64,000 nucleotides of DNA, from positions 62,001 through 126,000 of the forward strand of contig NZ_FOOX01000015.1 of the NCBI RefSeq assembly GCF_900113335.1. The letters are read 5' to 3'. The stretch's first letter is position 1, and every line of letters starts with the position of its first letter. The stretch is from Desulfotruncus arcticus DSM 17038 (GTDB lineage: Bacteria; Bacillota; Desulfotomaculia; Desulfotomaculales; Desulfallaceae). A program made the translations under genes and the position numbers. Below the pieces are notes generated by a model. It was not told where the DNA came from. It worked only from the letters and a program-made list of their open reading frames with translations, and did not search any database. Of the stretch, positions 8,903-17,584 are shown piece after piece.

Positions 8903-9177
8903 GAAAACATGTACACCCCCGCCAAAAAAATATTATTTTTATAATTCGACACAAGAGGCCCAAATCCTGCCATTAAACGAGATTAAAGACCTCGTTTTTT
9001 ACTTGAATAATAAAAAACAGACCTTCTTGATGACATCCAAAAAGTTAACAAGTCAGCCAATTGACAACTTATAATAGAAAGAATAAACTTAACCTAGTGA
9101 ACTATTAATTCTGCAAATAATAATTGTAGAACACCATTTTGACGTAACAAGGGGGGGGGAGGGAGAATGAAACGGAA
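8903..9177. other. Divergent intergenic region
   Basis: 275 bases between the minus-strand SLH gene and the plus-strand marR-like gene. It must hold promoters for both. A plus-strand candidate is annotated separately. A G-run of nine bases (9151-9159) precedes the marR-like ribosome site. Confidence 0.5.
9061..9089 (+). promoter_or_regulatory. Candidate sigma-A promoter for the efflux island
   Basis: TTGACA at 9061-9066 and TAAACT at 9084-9089 are separated by 17 bases. An overlapping alternative is TTAACA at 9045 with TATAAT at 9070 (19 bases). Either would serve the MarR-family gene and perhaps the pump genes behind it. Confidence 0.45.
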
Positions 9178-9651
9178 GTGCAACAAGAATCAAAACAAGA
9201 ATTGATTAACCGCTACTTTGACCGGTTGGATGAAATGGTGCAGCACTTTTTGCGCAGGATGCACCAGGAACTGACCGGCGCATTTGAAAGGGGGGTAACC
9301 CGCAATCAATTCGTAATGATGAAGATCGTTAACGACCACGGGCGGGTTACTGTTTCCAAAGTGGCTGAGGATCTGTATGTGTCTCTAAGCGCCATTACAG
9401 CTTTGGTGGACAGGCTGTGCCGGGCCGGGCTGGTGGTGCGCCACCGCTCTGAAGAGGACCGCCGGGTTGTGTGGCTTGAGCTGACGGAAGAGGGCCGGGA
9501 AGTGGTCCATGAATGCCTGGAAGCAAGGCGCAGGACCATCCAGCGCTATCTTGGACAGTTGGCTGAAGAAGACCTGTTACATATGATTAACGCTTACGAG
9601 AAGATAATTGATCTTATGCGTCAGGAAGATTCCAGGAAAGTTACAAAATAG
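9178..9651 (+). CDS. MarR-family transcriptional regulator
   Basis: A 157-residue winged-helix repressor. The GTG start at 9178 follows GGAGGGAG; the ATG at 9167 is in another frame, and an in-frame stop at 9145 limits extension. The central winged helix reads VTVSKVAEDLYVSLSAITAL (helix-turn-helix), then LVVRHRSEEDRRVVWLELTE (wing with the conserved D-R-R), and long terminal helices would form the dimer. MarR proteins usually repress adjacent efflux genes and release DNA on binding small aromatic compounds. The RND adaptor and pump start ~100 bases downstream on the same strand, so local control of that operon is the natural inference. The inducer cannot be told from sequence. Confidence 0.9.
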   Translation: MQQESKQELINRYFDRLDEMVQHFLRRMHQELTGAFERGVTRNQFVMMKIVNDHGRVTVSKVAEDLYVSLSAITALVDRLCRAGLVVRHRSEEDRRVVWLELTEEGREVVHECLEARRRTIQRYLGQLAEEDLLHMINAYEKIIDLMRQEDSRKVTK

Positions 9652-9665
9652 CATATTCAGCCGGA

Positions 9666-9699
9666 GGCCGTAGGCGCGGACGATCCTGTCTCCCCGCCT
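9666..9699. repeat. Degenerate copy of a GGGCGGACGACCCTGTCCGCCC-type palindrome
   Basis: GGCGCGGACGATCCTGTCTCCCCGCC between marR and the adaptor gene matches, with several changes, the clean palindrome at 14078-14100. It is likely a worn copy of a dispersed intergenic element. Confidence 0.5.
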
Positions 9700-9753
9700 G
9701 GAGAATAGTGCTGGATAGTTGCGAAAATTAAAAGATACACGCGCTAAAGGGGG

Positions 9754-10905
9754 TTGGCGATTATTAATCGCAAGGTCTTTATTGTATTAGCTTTCTGGTT
9801 AATTATCTTATCAGCACTTACCGGTTGTGGCGGCAAAGATAACCAAACCGCAGATGGAGAAAAAACGGTTATTCCCGTTCAAACAGCGGCTGCGGCAAAA
9901 GGTATGCTGGCGGATACAACTGTTGTTTCCGGCAAGCTTGAGGCCTTGGAATCATCGGATGTTGTTGCCGGTGGACAAGGTGGTAAAGTTTATTCCGTTA
10001 ATGTGTCGCTGGGTGACAAGGTGAGCAAGGGACAGGTGCTTGTTACTCTGGAGAACGAAACCCAGGCTGCCGCCGTTCGTCAGGCGGAAGGAGGGGTGGC
10101 CCAAAATGAAGCCGCCCTGGAAGTTGCCAAAATAAATTACGAGCAGGCCAAAGCCAATTACGAGCGCGGCAAAGAATTATATGATTCCGACGTAATAGCG
10201 CAGGCCGGCCAGACAGGTTTTGAAACCACTTATGAGATACCTTACAAGCAGGCCAAGGTTGATTTAGAGCAAACAAAGCCTGCGGCGCTGGCTGCTGCCA
10301 GGGCTGCTTTAGCCAGTGCTCAGCAGCAGTATGACAACTGCTTTATTAAGTCACCCATCAACGGGGTGGTTACCGCTGTAAACGTTGATCCCGGCGAACT
10401 GGCCAGTCCATCAGCTAGTCCGGTAGTTTCGTTGGTTAACTTATCCAAGGTTGTGGTAAAATCAACCGTTACTGAAAACCAGATTAACACAATTAAACAG
10501 GGGCAAAAGGTTCCGGTGCTGGTCAGCGCGGTTTCCGCCGACCCCATCACCGGGGTTATCAGCAACATAGCTCTGGCGGCTGACCCGGCAAGCAAGGCTT
10601 ATCCCATTAAAGTGCAAATCAATAATTCTGATTTAAAGCTAAAGCCCGGCATGTTTGCCGAAGTACAATTGACCGGTGAAAAGCAGAAAACCCTGGTTGT
10701 GCCCAGGGAGGCTGTGGTAAAAATAGACGGCAGGGATAATGTCTGGGTCATCAATGACAACAAAGCCGCCAGCCGCCCTGTTACGGTCGGCTCCAGCGAC
10801 GGCAAGAGTATAGAAATAAAGGACGGGCTCAAAGAAGGCGAGCAGGTGGTTATTTCCGGCCAGGATTCCCTGCAAGACAATGCTGAAGTAGAAGTAAAGA
10901 AATAG
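9754..10905 (+). CDS. RND efflux adaptor (membrane fusion protein), lipoprotein
   Basis: About 383 residues. The N-terminus has a hydrophobic stretch and a lipobox (SALTGC), so it should be lipid-anchored outside the membrane. The order typical of HlyD/AcrA-type adaptors follows: barrel-sandwich half (VYSVNVSLGDKVSKGQVLVT), a coiled-coil hairpin (~residues 110-190, Ala/Gln/Glu-rich), the second half (FIKSPINGVVTAVNVDPGEL), then beta-barrel and membrane-proximal domains. The start is uncertain. AAAGGGGG directly abuts a TTG at 9754, while the codon at the ideal distance is ATT at 9760; both give essentially the same protein. The pump gene begins 13 bases after the stop, indicating one transcript. 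Confidence 0.88.
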   Translation: MAIINRKVFIVLAFWLIILSALTGCGGKDNQTADGEKTVIPVQTAAAAKGMLADTTVVSGKLEALESSDVVAGGQGGKVYSVNVSLGDKVSKGQVLVTLENETQAAAVRQAEGGVAQNEAALEVAKINYEQAKANYERGKELYDSDVIAQAGQTGFETTYEIPYKQAKVDLEQTKPAALAAARAALASAQQQYDNCFIKSPINGVVTAVNVDPGELASPSASPVVSLVNLSKVVVKSTVTENQINTIKQGQKVPVLVSAVSADPITGVISNIALAADPASKAYPIKVQINNSDLKLKPGMFAEVQLTGEKQKTLVVPREAVVKIDGRDNVWVINDNKAASRPVTVGSSDGKSIEIKDGLKEGEQVVISGQDSLQDNAEVEVKK

Positions 10906-10918
10906 GTGAAGCGAGCAA

Positions 10919-13900
10919 ATGAAAATTACCGAATTCTCGATTAAGAGGCCGTTGTTTATTGCAGTGCTCGTTGCCGTTGTTATGATTCTGGGCGGCGTCT
11001 CTTTAAGCCGCCTTAATATCGACCTTTATCCTGAAATGAATCTGCCCGTGGCGATAGTTATGACCGACTACGAAGGAGCCGGACCCGAGGAAGTTGAAAA
11101 CCTGATCACCCGCCCGATGGAATCGGTTTTGGGCACCGTCAGCGACCTGGATTCAATCCAGTCGGTTAGTTCTACCGGTTCTTCACTGGTAATTGTCATG
11201 TTCAACTGGGGTACCGACATGAACTTCGCTTCTCTGCAGATGAGGGAAAAGGTCGATTTAATTAAACCCATGCTGCCGGATGACGCCGGCAGCCCGACGG
11301 TTTTTAAAATGGACCCCAATATGCTGCCGATCATGCAAATGTCGGTATCCGGGCGTGATCCGGTAAAAGTTAAACAGGTTACGGATAATTATATTCAACC
11401 CAGATTGGAACGGGTTCCCGGCGTGGCCGCCGTTGATGTCCAGGGCGGGTCCCAGCGGGAAATCCAGGTGCTGGTGGATCAAGCCCGCCTGCAGGGGTAC
11501 GGGTTTAGCATCAATCAAATCGTGCAGGCACTGCAAACAGAAAACGCGAACGTCTCCGGCGGCCAGGTGGAAGAAGGCAAAAAAGACCTGCTGGTCCGGG
11601 CCACCGGAGAGTTCGAAGATCTGGATGAAATCAGGAACCTGGTGTTAACGTCGTCCACGGGGGTTCAGGTTCACCTTTCGGACCTGGCGGAAGTAAAAGA
11701 CGGCACCAAGGAAGCCACCCGCATCAGCCGGGTGAACGGCCAGCCCGGCCTGACCATCATGATCAACAAGCAGAGCGTGGCCAACACCGTGCAGGTGGCC
11801 AGAGACATTAAAAAGGCCATTGCGGCGATGCAGCCGGACTTGCCGGGTGATTTTGAAGTTAAAGTACTGTTGGATCAATCTGAATTCATCGAACAGGCAA
11901 TTAACAGCGTGGTGGAAAAAATCTTTGTTGGCGGCATCCTGGCTATGCTGGTAATGCTGGTGTTCCTGCGCAATCTGCGGAGCACACTGATTATATCAAC
12001 GTCAATTCCCATATCCATTATATTTACTTTTGTACTGCTTTATTTCAACCATATGACACTGAATGTGATTAGTCTGGGTGGTCTGGCCATGGGCGTGGGT
12101 CTGATTGTGGACGACGCCATTGTGGTTTTGGAAAACATCTACCGTCACAGGCAGCAGGGCTATTCTCTGGTGGACGCGGCTAAATTAGGCACCGCCGAGG
12201 TGGCCAGCCCGGTTATCGCATCAACGCTGACCACCATCGCAGTGTTTTTGCCTATCGTATTCGTGGAAGGGCTGGCTTCCCAGTTGTTTAAGCCTATGGC
12301 GCTTACCGTCTCGTTTTCCGTGGGCGCTTCGCTGGCGGTGGCCCTGACCCTGGTGCCGCTGCTGTCATCCAGATTCTTGAAACTGTCGGAGCCCAAAGAG
12401 ACCACGCTAGCGGGGAGGATTTACGGAATTTCTGAAAAGTGGCTCGACCGTTTGTATGCCCGTTATCGGAAAATGCTGCAGTGGTCCCTCGGGCACAGGC
12501 GCTGGGTGATTATCGGCGTGGTGGCGCTCTTTATCGCCAGTATGGCTTCTTTCCCACTGGTAGGCGCCGAGTTCATGCCGACCATGGATGAAGGATACGT
12601 CAAAGTCCAGGTGGATTTGCCCAACGGCACCAATTTGGATGAAACCGACCGCTACATAACCGCGGTTGAAAAATTGGCTGAAAAAATACCGGAAGTTAGA
12701 AATATATACTCCAACGTGGGCTTTACCGGCAGCGAGAGCATGGGCGGCGAATCAAGCAGCGACCGTGGACAGGTATATTTTGAGCTGTCCGAGAAAGGCG
12801 AACGCAACAGATCCTCCGAAGCTGTGGCCGAGGAAATCAGGGGTTTGGTTAAGGGTATGCCCGGCGCGGATATTACTGTTTCCGCCACCGGCCCGGCTTC
12901 CGAAGGCCAGGGCACGGGCTCGGCCATACAAATCGATATTAAAGGTGACGACCTTGATACGTTAAAGCGACTGTCCGACGAGACTGCGGAAATAGTCAGG
13001 CAGGTGCCCGGCACCACACAGGTTACAACCAGTTTGGCGGAAGGTTTGCCGGAGATCAGTGTGCGGGTTAACCGTGATAAGGCCGCGCAGTACGGGCTTG
13101 GAGGCGCGGAAGTGGCCTCTACATTGCGCACCGCCATTGATGGCTCGGTGGCCACCCAGTACCGCACCGGAGAAGACGAGTTCGATATCCGGGTGCAGTT
13201 GGCCAATGCCGCCTCGGCCCGCCTGGCCGACCTGAAAAACCTTACGGTTATGTCGCAGACCGGCCAGACCGTACCCCTCGGCACGGTGGCCGATCTTGTG
13301 GAGCAGGAGGGACCGAGCACCATTAACAGGCAGGATCAGTCCAGGTATGTTTCCATTACCGGGGACCTCAGCGGTCGCGACCTGAACACCGTAACCAAAG
13401 ACATCCGCGCCAGACTGGATAAGCTGCCTCTGCCGCCCGGATACTCCTTTGAATACGGCGGCCAGAACGAGGAAATGATGGAAGCGTTCGGCAACCTGGG
13501 ACTGGCGTTGATACTGGCTGTCATTCTGGTTTACCTGGTGATGGTGGCGCAGTTTGAATCACTGCTATATCCCTTTATCATCATGTTCTCCGTTCCGGTT
13601 ACCGTTATCGGTGTAATCTTTAGCCTACTGTTTACCGGCAGGTCTTTCAGTGTACCGGCTTTTATCGGAGTTATTTTGCTGGCGGGTATCGTGGTGAAAA
13701 ACGCCATTGTGCTGGTGGACTACGTCAATGTTTTGCGCGGCAGGGGCATGGAACGCAATGAAGCCATTCTTAAAGCGGGTCCCACCCGTTTGCGGCCTAT
13801 TTTGATGACCGCGCTGACGGCGATACTGGCCATGCTGCCTATGGCCATGGGCATCGGCGAAGGTTCCGAATCCCAGGCTCCGATGGCCACAGTAGTGGTG

Positions 13901-14053
13901 GGCGGCCTGCTGTTTTCAACACTGATAACCTTGCTGCTGGTGCCGGTTGTGTATACCATATTGGATGATCTGGGCAAGAAGTTTAAATTGAGAAAAAACA
14001 AAGGGCGCAATAAGAAAATGCCCAAGGAAGTGCCGACCGACACAGTAAGCTAA
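10919..14053 (+). CDS. RND-family efflux transporter
   Basis: 1044 residues, full length for an HAE-1/AcrB-like inner-membrane pump. The N-terminal helix FSIKRPLFIAVLVAVVMILG, the two large extracytoplasmic loops after TM1 and TM7, and the charged TM4 segment GLAMGVGLIVDDAIVVLEN (proton-relay Asp pair) are all present. The second half repeats the plan, with VILLAGIVVKNAIVLVDYVN. These pumps trade protons for drugs, lipids or other amphiphiles. In a single-membrane Firmicute there is no TolC partner, so export would be to the wall zone, or perhaps of a lipid. The operon with the MarR gene and adaptor is clear. Substrate is unknown. Confidence 0.93.
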   Translation: MKITEFSIKRPLFIAVLVAVVMILGGVSLSRLNIDLYPEMNLPVAIVMTDYEGAGPEEVENLITRPMESVLGTVSDLDSIQSVSSTGSSLVIVMFNWGTDMNFASLQMREKVDLIKPMLPDDAGSPTVFKMDPNMLPIMQMSVSGRDPVKVKQVTDNYIQPRLERVPGVAAVDVQGGSQREIQVLVDQARLQGYGFSINQIVQALQTENANVSGGQVEEGKKDLLVRATGEFEDLDEIRNLVLTSSTGVQVHLSDLAEVKDGTKEATRISRVNGQPGLTIMINKQSVANTVQVARDIKKAIAAMQPDLPGDFEVKVLLDQSEFIEQAINSVVEKIFVGGILAMLVMLVFLRNLRSTLIISTSIPISIIFTFVLLYFNHMTLNVISLGGLAMGVGLIVDDAIVVLENIYRHRQQGYSLVDAAKLGTAEVASPVIASTLTTIAVFLPIVFVEGLASQLFKPMALTVSFSVGASLAVALTLVPLLSSRFLKLSEPKETTLAGRIYGISEKWLDRLYARYRKMLQWSLGHRRWVIIGVVALFIASMASFPLVGAEFMPTMDEGYVKVQVDLPNGTNLDETDRYITAVEKLAEKIPEVRNIYSNVGFTGSESMGGESSSDRGQVYFELSEKGERNRSSEAVAEEIRGLVKGMPGADITVSATGPASEGQGTGSAIQIDIKGDDLDTLKRLSDETAEIVRQVPGTTQVTTSLAEGLPEISVRVNRDKAAQYGLGGAEVASTLRTAIDGSVATQYRTGEDEFDIRVQLANAASARLADLKNLTVMSQTGQTVPLGTVADLVEQEGPSTINRQDQSRYVSITGDLSGRDLNTVTKDIRARLDKLPLPPGYSFEYGGQNEEMMEAFGNLGLALILAVILVYLVMVAQFESLLYPFIIMFSVPVTVIGVIFSLLFTGRSFSVPAFIGVILLAGIVVKNAIVLVDYVNVLRGRGMERNEAILKAGPTRLRPILMTALTAILAMLPMAMGIGEGSESQAPMATVVVGGLLFSTLITLLLVPVVYTILDDLGKKFKLRKNKGRNKKMPKEVPTDTVS

Positions 14054-14077
14054 ACCAATTATCAAGGGATTTATGTA

Positions 14078-14100
14078 GGGGCGGACGACCCTGTCCGCCC
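14078..14100. repeat. Palindrome GGGCGGAC-GACCCT(loop)-GTCCGCCC
   Basis: A perfect eight-base stem within the RND-emrA gap, part of a short intergenic element related to the worn copy at 9666. It has no T-run and so is a poor terminator. Confidence 0.6.
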
Positions 14101-14113
14101 GTAACCGAATAGC

Positions 14114-14128
14114 AAGGGGTCTGACCCC
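14114..14128. repeat. GGGGTCTGACCCC-type palindrome
   Basis: AAGGGGTCTGACCCC lies next to a partial echo (AATCAGACCC). Similar cores occur at 50992-51006 and 51029-51041, so this is a dispersed intergenic motif. Confidence 0.6.
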
Positions 14129-14166
14129 GCAATCAGACCCACCACACAAAAAAAGGGGCGAAGCCT

Positions 14167-14826
14167 ATGAAAAATAAAGTAACCATAATTATAGTCCTGG
14201 TATTGATGGTAGCCGCGCTTTGTGGCATTACCGGGTATTACTGGTATAACAACATCCATTTCGTGAGCACAGAAGATGCCAGGGTGGATGGAGACATCTA
14301 TAAGGTTAGCCCGCAAATAGCAGGAGAGATATTGGAAATAAAAGCCGACGAAGGTGACGCTGTGCAGGCCGGGCAAATTATTGCCAGGATGGATGACACC
14401 GCCTTACCCAATGGAGGCAACACGGACCTTACCCTGGTCAAGTCGCCGGTAAGCGGCCTGGTAATCGCCAAATTGGCCCATGTCGGGGAAATTGGCGCGG
14501 CAGGACAGCCGGTGGCATGGGTAATTAAACCCGGTGAACTTTACATCACGGCGAATATAGAGGAAAACGACTTATATAAAGTAAAGATGGATCAGATGGT
14601 GGATATCGTCCTGGATAATCAGCCAGGTAAAAAATATACCGGAGAAGTGGATTTTATCGGCGAAGCCACTCTATCCACCTTCTCCCTGCTGCCGCAGTCC
14701 AACTCCAGCGGTAACTTTACCAAGGTGGTGCAGCGCATCCCGGTAAGAATTAAATTCGATAATACTTCTGATCTTTCCCGGGTGCTTTACGGCACCAACG
14801 CCGTGGTGAAAATCCATGTCAAGTAA
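14167..14826 (+). CDS. EmrA/HlyD-like secretion adaptor, short form
   Basis: 219 residues starting at an ATG with GGGGCGAAG upstream. One N-terminal TM helix (VTIIIVLVLMVAALCGITGY) is followed by the EmrA-like signature STEDARVDGDIYKVSPQIAG, a biotinyl-lipoyl-like fold (IKADEGDAVQAGQIIARMD, then VKSPVSGLVIAKLAHVGEIG) and a beta-barrel domain. The long alpha-helical hairpin that Gram-negative EmrA uses to reach an outer-membrane channel is missing, as expected for a monoderm. The gene overlaps the following MFS pump by 11 bases, so the two should act as an EmrAB-like pair. Confidence 0.88.
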   Translation: MKNKVTIIIVLVLMVAALCGITGYYWYNNIHFVSTEDARVDGDIYKVSPQIAGEILEIKADEGDAVQAGQIIARMDDTALPNGGNTDLTLVKSPVSGLVIAKLAHVGEIGAAGQPVAWVIKPGELYITANIEENDLYKVKMDQMVDIVLDNQPGKKYTGEVDFIGEATLSTFSLLPQSNSSGNFTKVVQRIPVRIKFDNTSDLSRVLYGTNAVVKIHVK

Positions 14827-16531
14827 GGGGAAAATTGGCGGCCCTCCGGACGGTAGTCCGGGCATGGGGCCCGGCGGACCACCAGCAGGACCTCCCGGTG
14901 GTAGACCGGGTATGGGTCCTGGCGGCCCCCCTGGTGGGCCACCCGGCGCACCGCCGCCGGGTTCGCCCATCCCCTGGGCTTCCGTGTTTATTTTAATTGC
15001 GGGCGGGTTTATGGCGATTCTGGACAGCAGCATTGTCAACGTGGCCCTGCCCAAACTCATGTCTATTTTTGGCGTGGGTGCGGAGAGCATCCAGTGGGTG
15101 ATGACCGCCTACCTTCTGGTATCCGGGGTGGTCATCCCGGTGACGGGTTACCTGGGCGACAGGTTTGGCTACAAACGGTTGTATATCGCATCAATGATTG
15201 CCTTTACCATTGGTTCGGCTCTATGCGCCATGGCCTGGAGCAACAACTCGCTGGTGGCGTTCCGGGTATTGCAGGCAATAGGCGGCGGAATGATGATCCC
15301 GGTCAGCATGGCCATTATTTTCCGCATCGTACCCCGGGATAAACTGGGTATGGCCCTGGGCGTCTGGGGCATCACCGCCATGCTGGCGCCGGCCATCGGT
15401 CCGACTGCGGGCGGCTACTTGGTTGACAATTTCTCCTGGCATACCATATTCACCATCAACATACCCATTGGCGTTATAGTCAGCATTTTAGCCAGGTTAA
15501 TATTAGAGGAAACCCCAATAGTGGCAGATCTTAAATTTGACCTGCCAGGTTTCATATTCAGCGGACTGGGCTGCTTCTTCCTGCTGTTGGCGCTGAGCGA
15601 AGGACAAGATAAGGGGTGGACTTCACAGTATATTGTCACATTATTTGTCAGCTCCTTTTTCCTGCTGCTGCTGTTTGTCATCTGGGAGATGCAAACGCCA
15701 CAGCCAATGCTGGATGTTAAGCTGTTCCGCAACCCGGTTTTCGCCGCAAGCACCGTGGCTACGTCAATATTGACCATCGGCCTTTTTTCAGCTATATTCC
15801 TCATCCCCATATATGCCCAGAACCTCATGGGGTTGACGCCAATGCAAACGGGCTTGCTTTTAATGCCGATGGCGGCGATGAGCGGAATAATGATGCCCAT
15901 CAGCGGTAAGTTATTTGACAAGATAGGCGCTTTTCCATTATGCGTTGTCGGAATGATCATATTAATTATAACTACTTATGAGATGCGTGTGGTTAATATA
16001 GACACCTCCCTTGAATGGTTAAAGTTGATGCTGATCATCAGGGCTGCAGGCATAGGTTTGATGATGATGCCCATCACCACCTCCGGGATGAATAGCATAC
16101 CGCCGTTTCTATCCGGCCGGGCTTCGGCGATGAACAACCTGTTCCGCCAGATATCGGCATCGCTGGGCATTGCTTTCTTAACCTGGGTGATGCTGCAAAG
16201 ACAGACTTATCACATGCAAATCATGAGTGACGTAATCGGCATTAACCACCCCGTGGCACCTGGTCTGCTGCACGGTGTCGGCGTGCAACTGGCTGCCGGC
16301 GGCATCTCCGGCGGGGACCATACCGCCGCTGCTTTAATGTCTCTTACCCTGCAACAACAATCCATGGCTGTGGCTATCGGGGATACTTTCTATGTCAGTA
16401 CGATAATTGTTTTATTTGCCATACCGCTGATATTCCTGCTCACCAAAAAACGCGTGGAAGCGCAGCGGGTAATCGAAATGAAACGTTATGCGCCCAAAGG
16501 CGCGCCGGGAGGGGCCCCGAGCGGGGTTTAG
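14816..16531 (+). CDS. DHA2-family (EmrB/QacA-like) MFS transporter with Gly/Pro-rich N-terminus
   Basis: 571 residues. Residues 1-50 are a Gly/Pro/Met sequence with repeats such as GMGPGGPPAGPPGG, then GMGPGGPPGGPPGA. The 14-TM drug-proton antiporter follows, with motif D1 (FMAILDSSIVNVALP), motif A (GYLGDRFGYKRLY) and motif C (WGITAMLAPAIGPTAGGYLV). The start at 14816 overlaps the adaptor gene by 11 bases; the extension is in frame with no other suitable start before TM1, so it appears to be translated. The function of the extension is unknown. A near-perfect 24-base hairpin terminator follows. Drug or amphiphile export is inferred from family. Confidence 0.9.
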   Translation: MSSKGKIGGPPDGSPGMGPGGPPAGPPGGRPGMGPGGPPGGPPGAPPPGSPIPWASVFILIAGGFMAILDSSIVNVALPKLMSIFGVGAESIQWVMTAYLLVSGVVIPVTGYLGDRFGYKRLYIASMIAFTIGSALCAMAWSNNSLVAFRVLQAIGGGMMIPVSMAIIFRIVPRDKLGMALGVWGITAMLAPAIGPTAGGYLVDNFSWHTIFTINIPIGVIVSILARLILEETPIVADLKFDLPGFIFSGLGCFFLLLALSEGQDKGWTSQYIVTLFVSSFFLLLLFVIWEMQTPQPMLDVKLFRNPVFAASTVATSILTIGLFSAIFLIPIYAQNLMGLTPMQTGLLLMPMAAMSGIMMPISGKLFDKIGAFPLCVVGMIILIITTYEMRVVNIDTSLEWLKLMLIIRAAGIGLMMMPITTSGMNSIPPFLSGRASAMNNLFRQISASLGIAFLTWVMLQRQTYHMQIMSDVIGINHPVAPGLLHGVGVQLAAGGISGGDHTAAALMSLTLQQQSMAVAIGDTFYVSTIIVLFAIPLIFLLTKKRVEAQRVIEMKRYAPKGAPGGAPSGV

Positions 16532-16568
16532 CACTGCTTATGCTGCTCGTAAAATAAAACATGTGTGC

Positions 16569-16626
16569 GAAATAAGAGCAGGCTGCTTTTTAGAACTTTA
16601 AAAAAGCAGCCTGCTCTTATTTCGTA
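16569..16626. terminator. Long perfect hairpin terminator ending the efflux island
   Basis: CGAAATAAGAGCAGGCTGCT (from 16569) pairs perfectly with AGCAGCCTGCTCTTATTTCG (to 16624), and the match extends inward through T/A runs. It should end transcription from the MFS gene. Confidence 0.85.
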
Positions 16627-16745
16627 TCTCAAAAGGCAGTTTTTCTTCTTGTTTCTGTATTAATATGGTAAAATGTTATCATAAAAACCTTAAATGATTA
16701 CATTAAGATGAACATAATAACATTGTAGAAGGAAGTGTCGCGAAT

Positions 16746-17111
16746 ATGCTGACGCCCAGGCAGCTTGCCGTCTACCGTACCGGTTGGCGGGAGCATAAAA
16801 AACAAAAAGAACAACAGCTTATCAGGCGATACAGGCACGCCATGGAACGGGTCAGGCTGGCGGCTGCTCACCTGAAACAATACTATGGCTGTAAAGTTAT
16901 TCTCTTTGGCTCATTGCTGCGGGAAGACAGATTTATGGAGCATTCAGACATTGATATCGCCGTTTCCGGCTTGAATAACCGGGAAAATTTCTGGAAGCTG
17001 TATTCCGAAGTGATGGATATTCTCGCGCCCTTTGACTTCGACCTGGTGGAACTGGAAAGGATCGACCCGGAAGTGCGGGAATACATCCAGAAAGAAGGAA
17101 TGGAATTGTGA
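16746..17111 (+). CDS. MntA-like nucleotidyltransferase (minimal NTase)
   Basis: A 121-residue protein. The NTase core VILFGSLLREDRFMEHSDID carries the G-S-x10-D-x-D metal-binding motif; a further FDFDLVEL strand could supply the third Asp. An extra ~40-residue basic helix precedes the core. The ATG at 16746 follows AAGGAAG. The stop overlaps the next gene's GTG (GTGA), giving translational coupling. In this kind of pair the NTase acts as antitoxin by AMPylating the HEPN partner. The NTase active site looks complete; the partner does not (see next entry). Confidence 0.85.
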   Translation: MLTPRQLAVYRTGWREHKKQKEQQLIRRYRHAMERVRLAAAHLKQYYGCKVILFGSLLREDRFMEHSDIDIAVSGLNNRENFWKLYSEVMDILAPFDFDLVELERIDPEVREYIQKEGMEL

Positions 17112-17584
17112 CACCCAATCTGATTTTGCTGGAGGTTCGGGTACGCAAGGAACTTTTTAACCTGGAGAAACTGGTGGAAGAACTGAAAACAATAACCAGG
17201 ATGCGCGAACTTAAGGTTAACAGCATGCGGGTAAGGGCTTGCGCTTCCATCTTACATGACTTTTACTCCGGAATTGAGAAAATATTTATTAATGTTGCCC
17301 GGGAAATTGACCAAACGGTGCCCAAAAGCGAGGGTTGGCACAGGGAACTTCTGGAACAAATGACTCTGGACATACCGGTTAAAAGACCTGCTGTTATTGG
17401 CCCTGAATTAGCAATGCAAATTCAGCAATATCTAAGCTTCAGGCATCGTTTTCGCAACCTTTATGGTTACGAGCTGGAATGGGGTAAGATGGAAGGACTA
17501 ACCAGCAATATGGAGTCGACGTTGCAACAATTAAAGGACAGTGTGGAAAAATTTATGGAAGTACTTGCTCAAATTACGGAATAG
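17108..17584 (+). CDS. HEPN-domain protein partnered with an NTase, active site altered
   Basis: 158 residues, all-helical, beginning at a GTG that overlaps the NTase stop. It resembles the HepT-like branch seen beside stand-alone NTases, with the conserved region QQYLSFRHRFRNLYGYELEW near residue 115. From memory the family usually reads F-R-H-x-F-R-H-x-Y-G-Y, giving the RNase motif R-x4-H. Here the last His is Asn. If that alignment is right, the nuclease would be inactive. Assignment to HEPN rests on this motif, length, helical character and the partner gene. No terminator is evident until a weak hairpin near 17665. Confidence 0.7.
   Translation: MTPNLILLEVRVRKELFNLEKLVEELKTITRMRELKVNSMRVRACASILHDFYSGIEKIFINVAREIDQTVPKSEGWHRELLEQMTLDIPVKRPAVIGPELAMQIQQYLSFRHRFRNLYGYELEWGKMEGLTSNMESTLQQLKDSVEKFMEVLAQITE

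Noticed and set aside
8950..9177. Nine-base G-run before the marR-like gene as a phase-variable switch
   Set aside because: It is upstream of the start and next to the ribosome site; length change could affect expression, but nothing in one sequence shows variation.
12652..13323. 223-residue minus-strand open frame inside the RND pump gene
   Set aside because: Low-complexity Ser/Pro/Thr product antisense to a well-conserved gene; no sign of independent coding.
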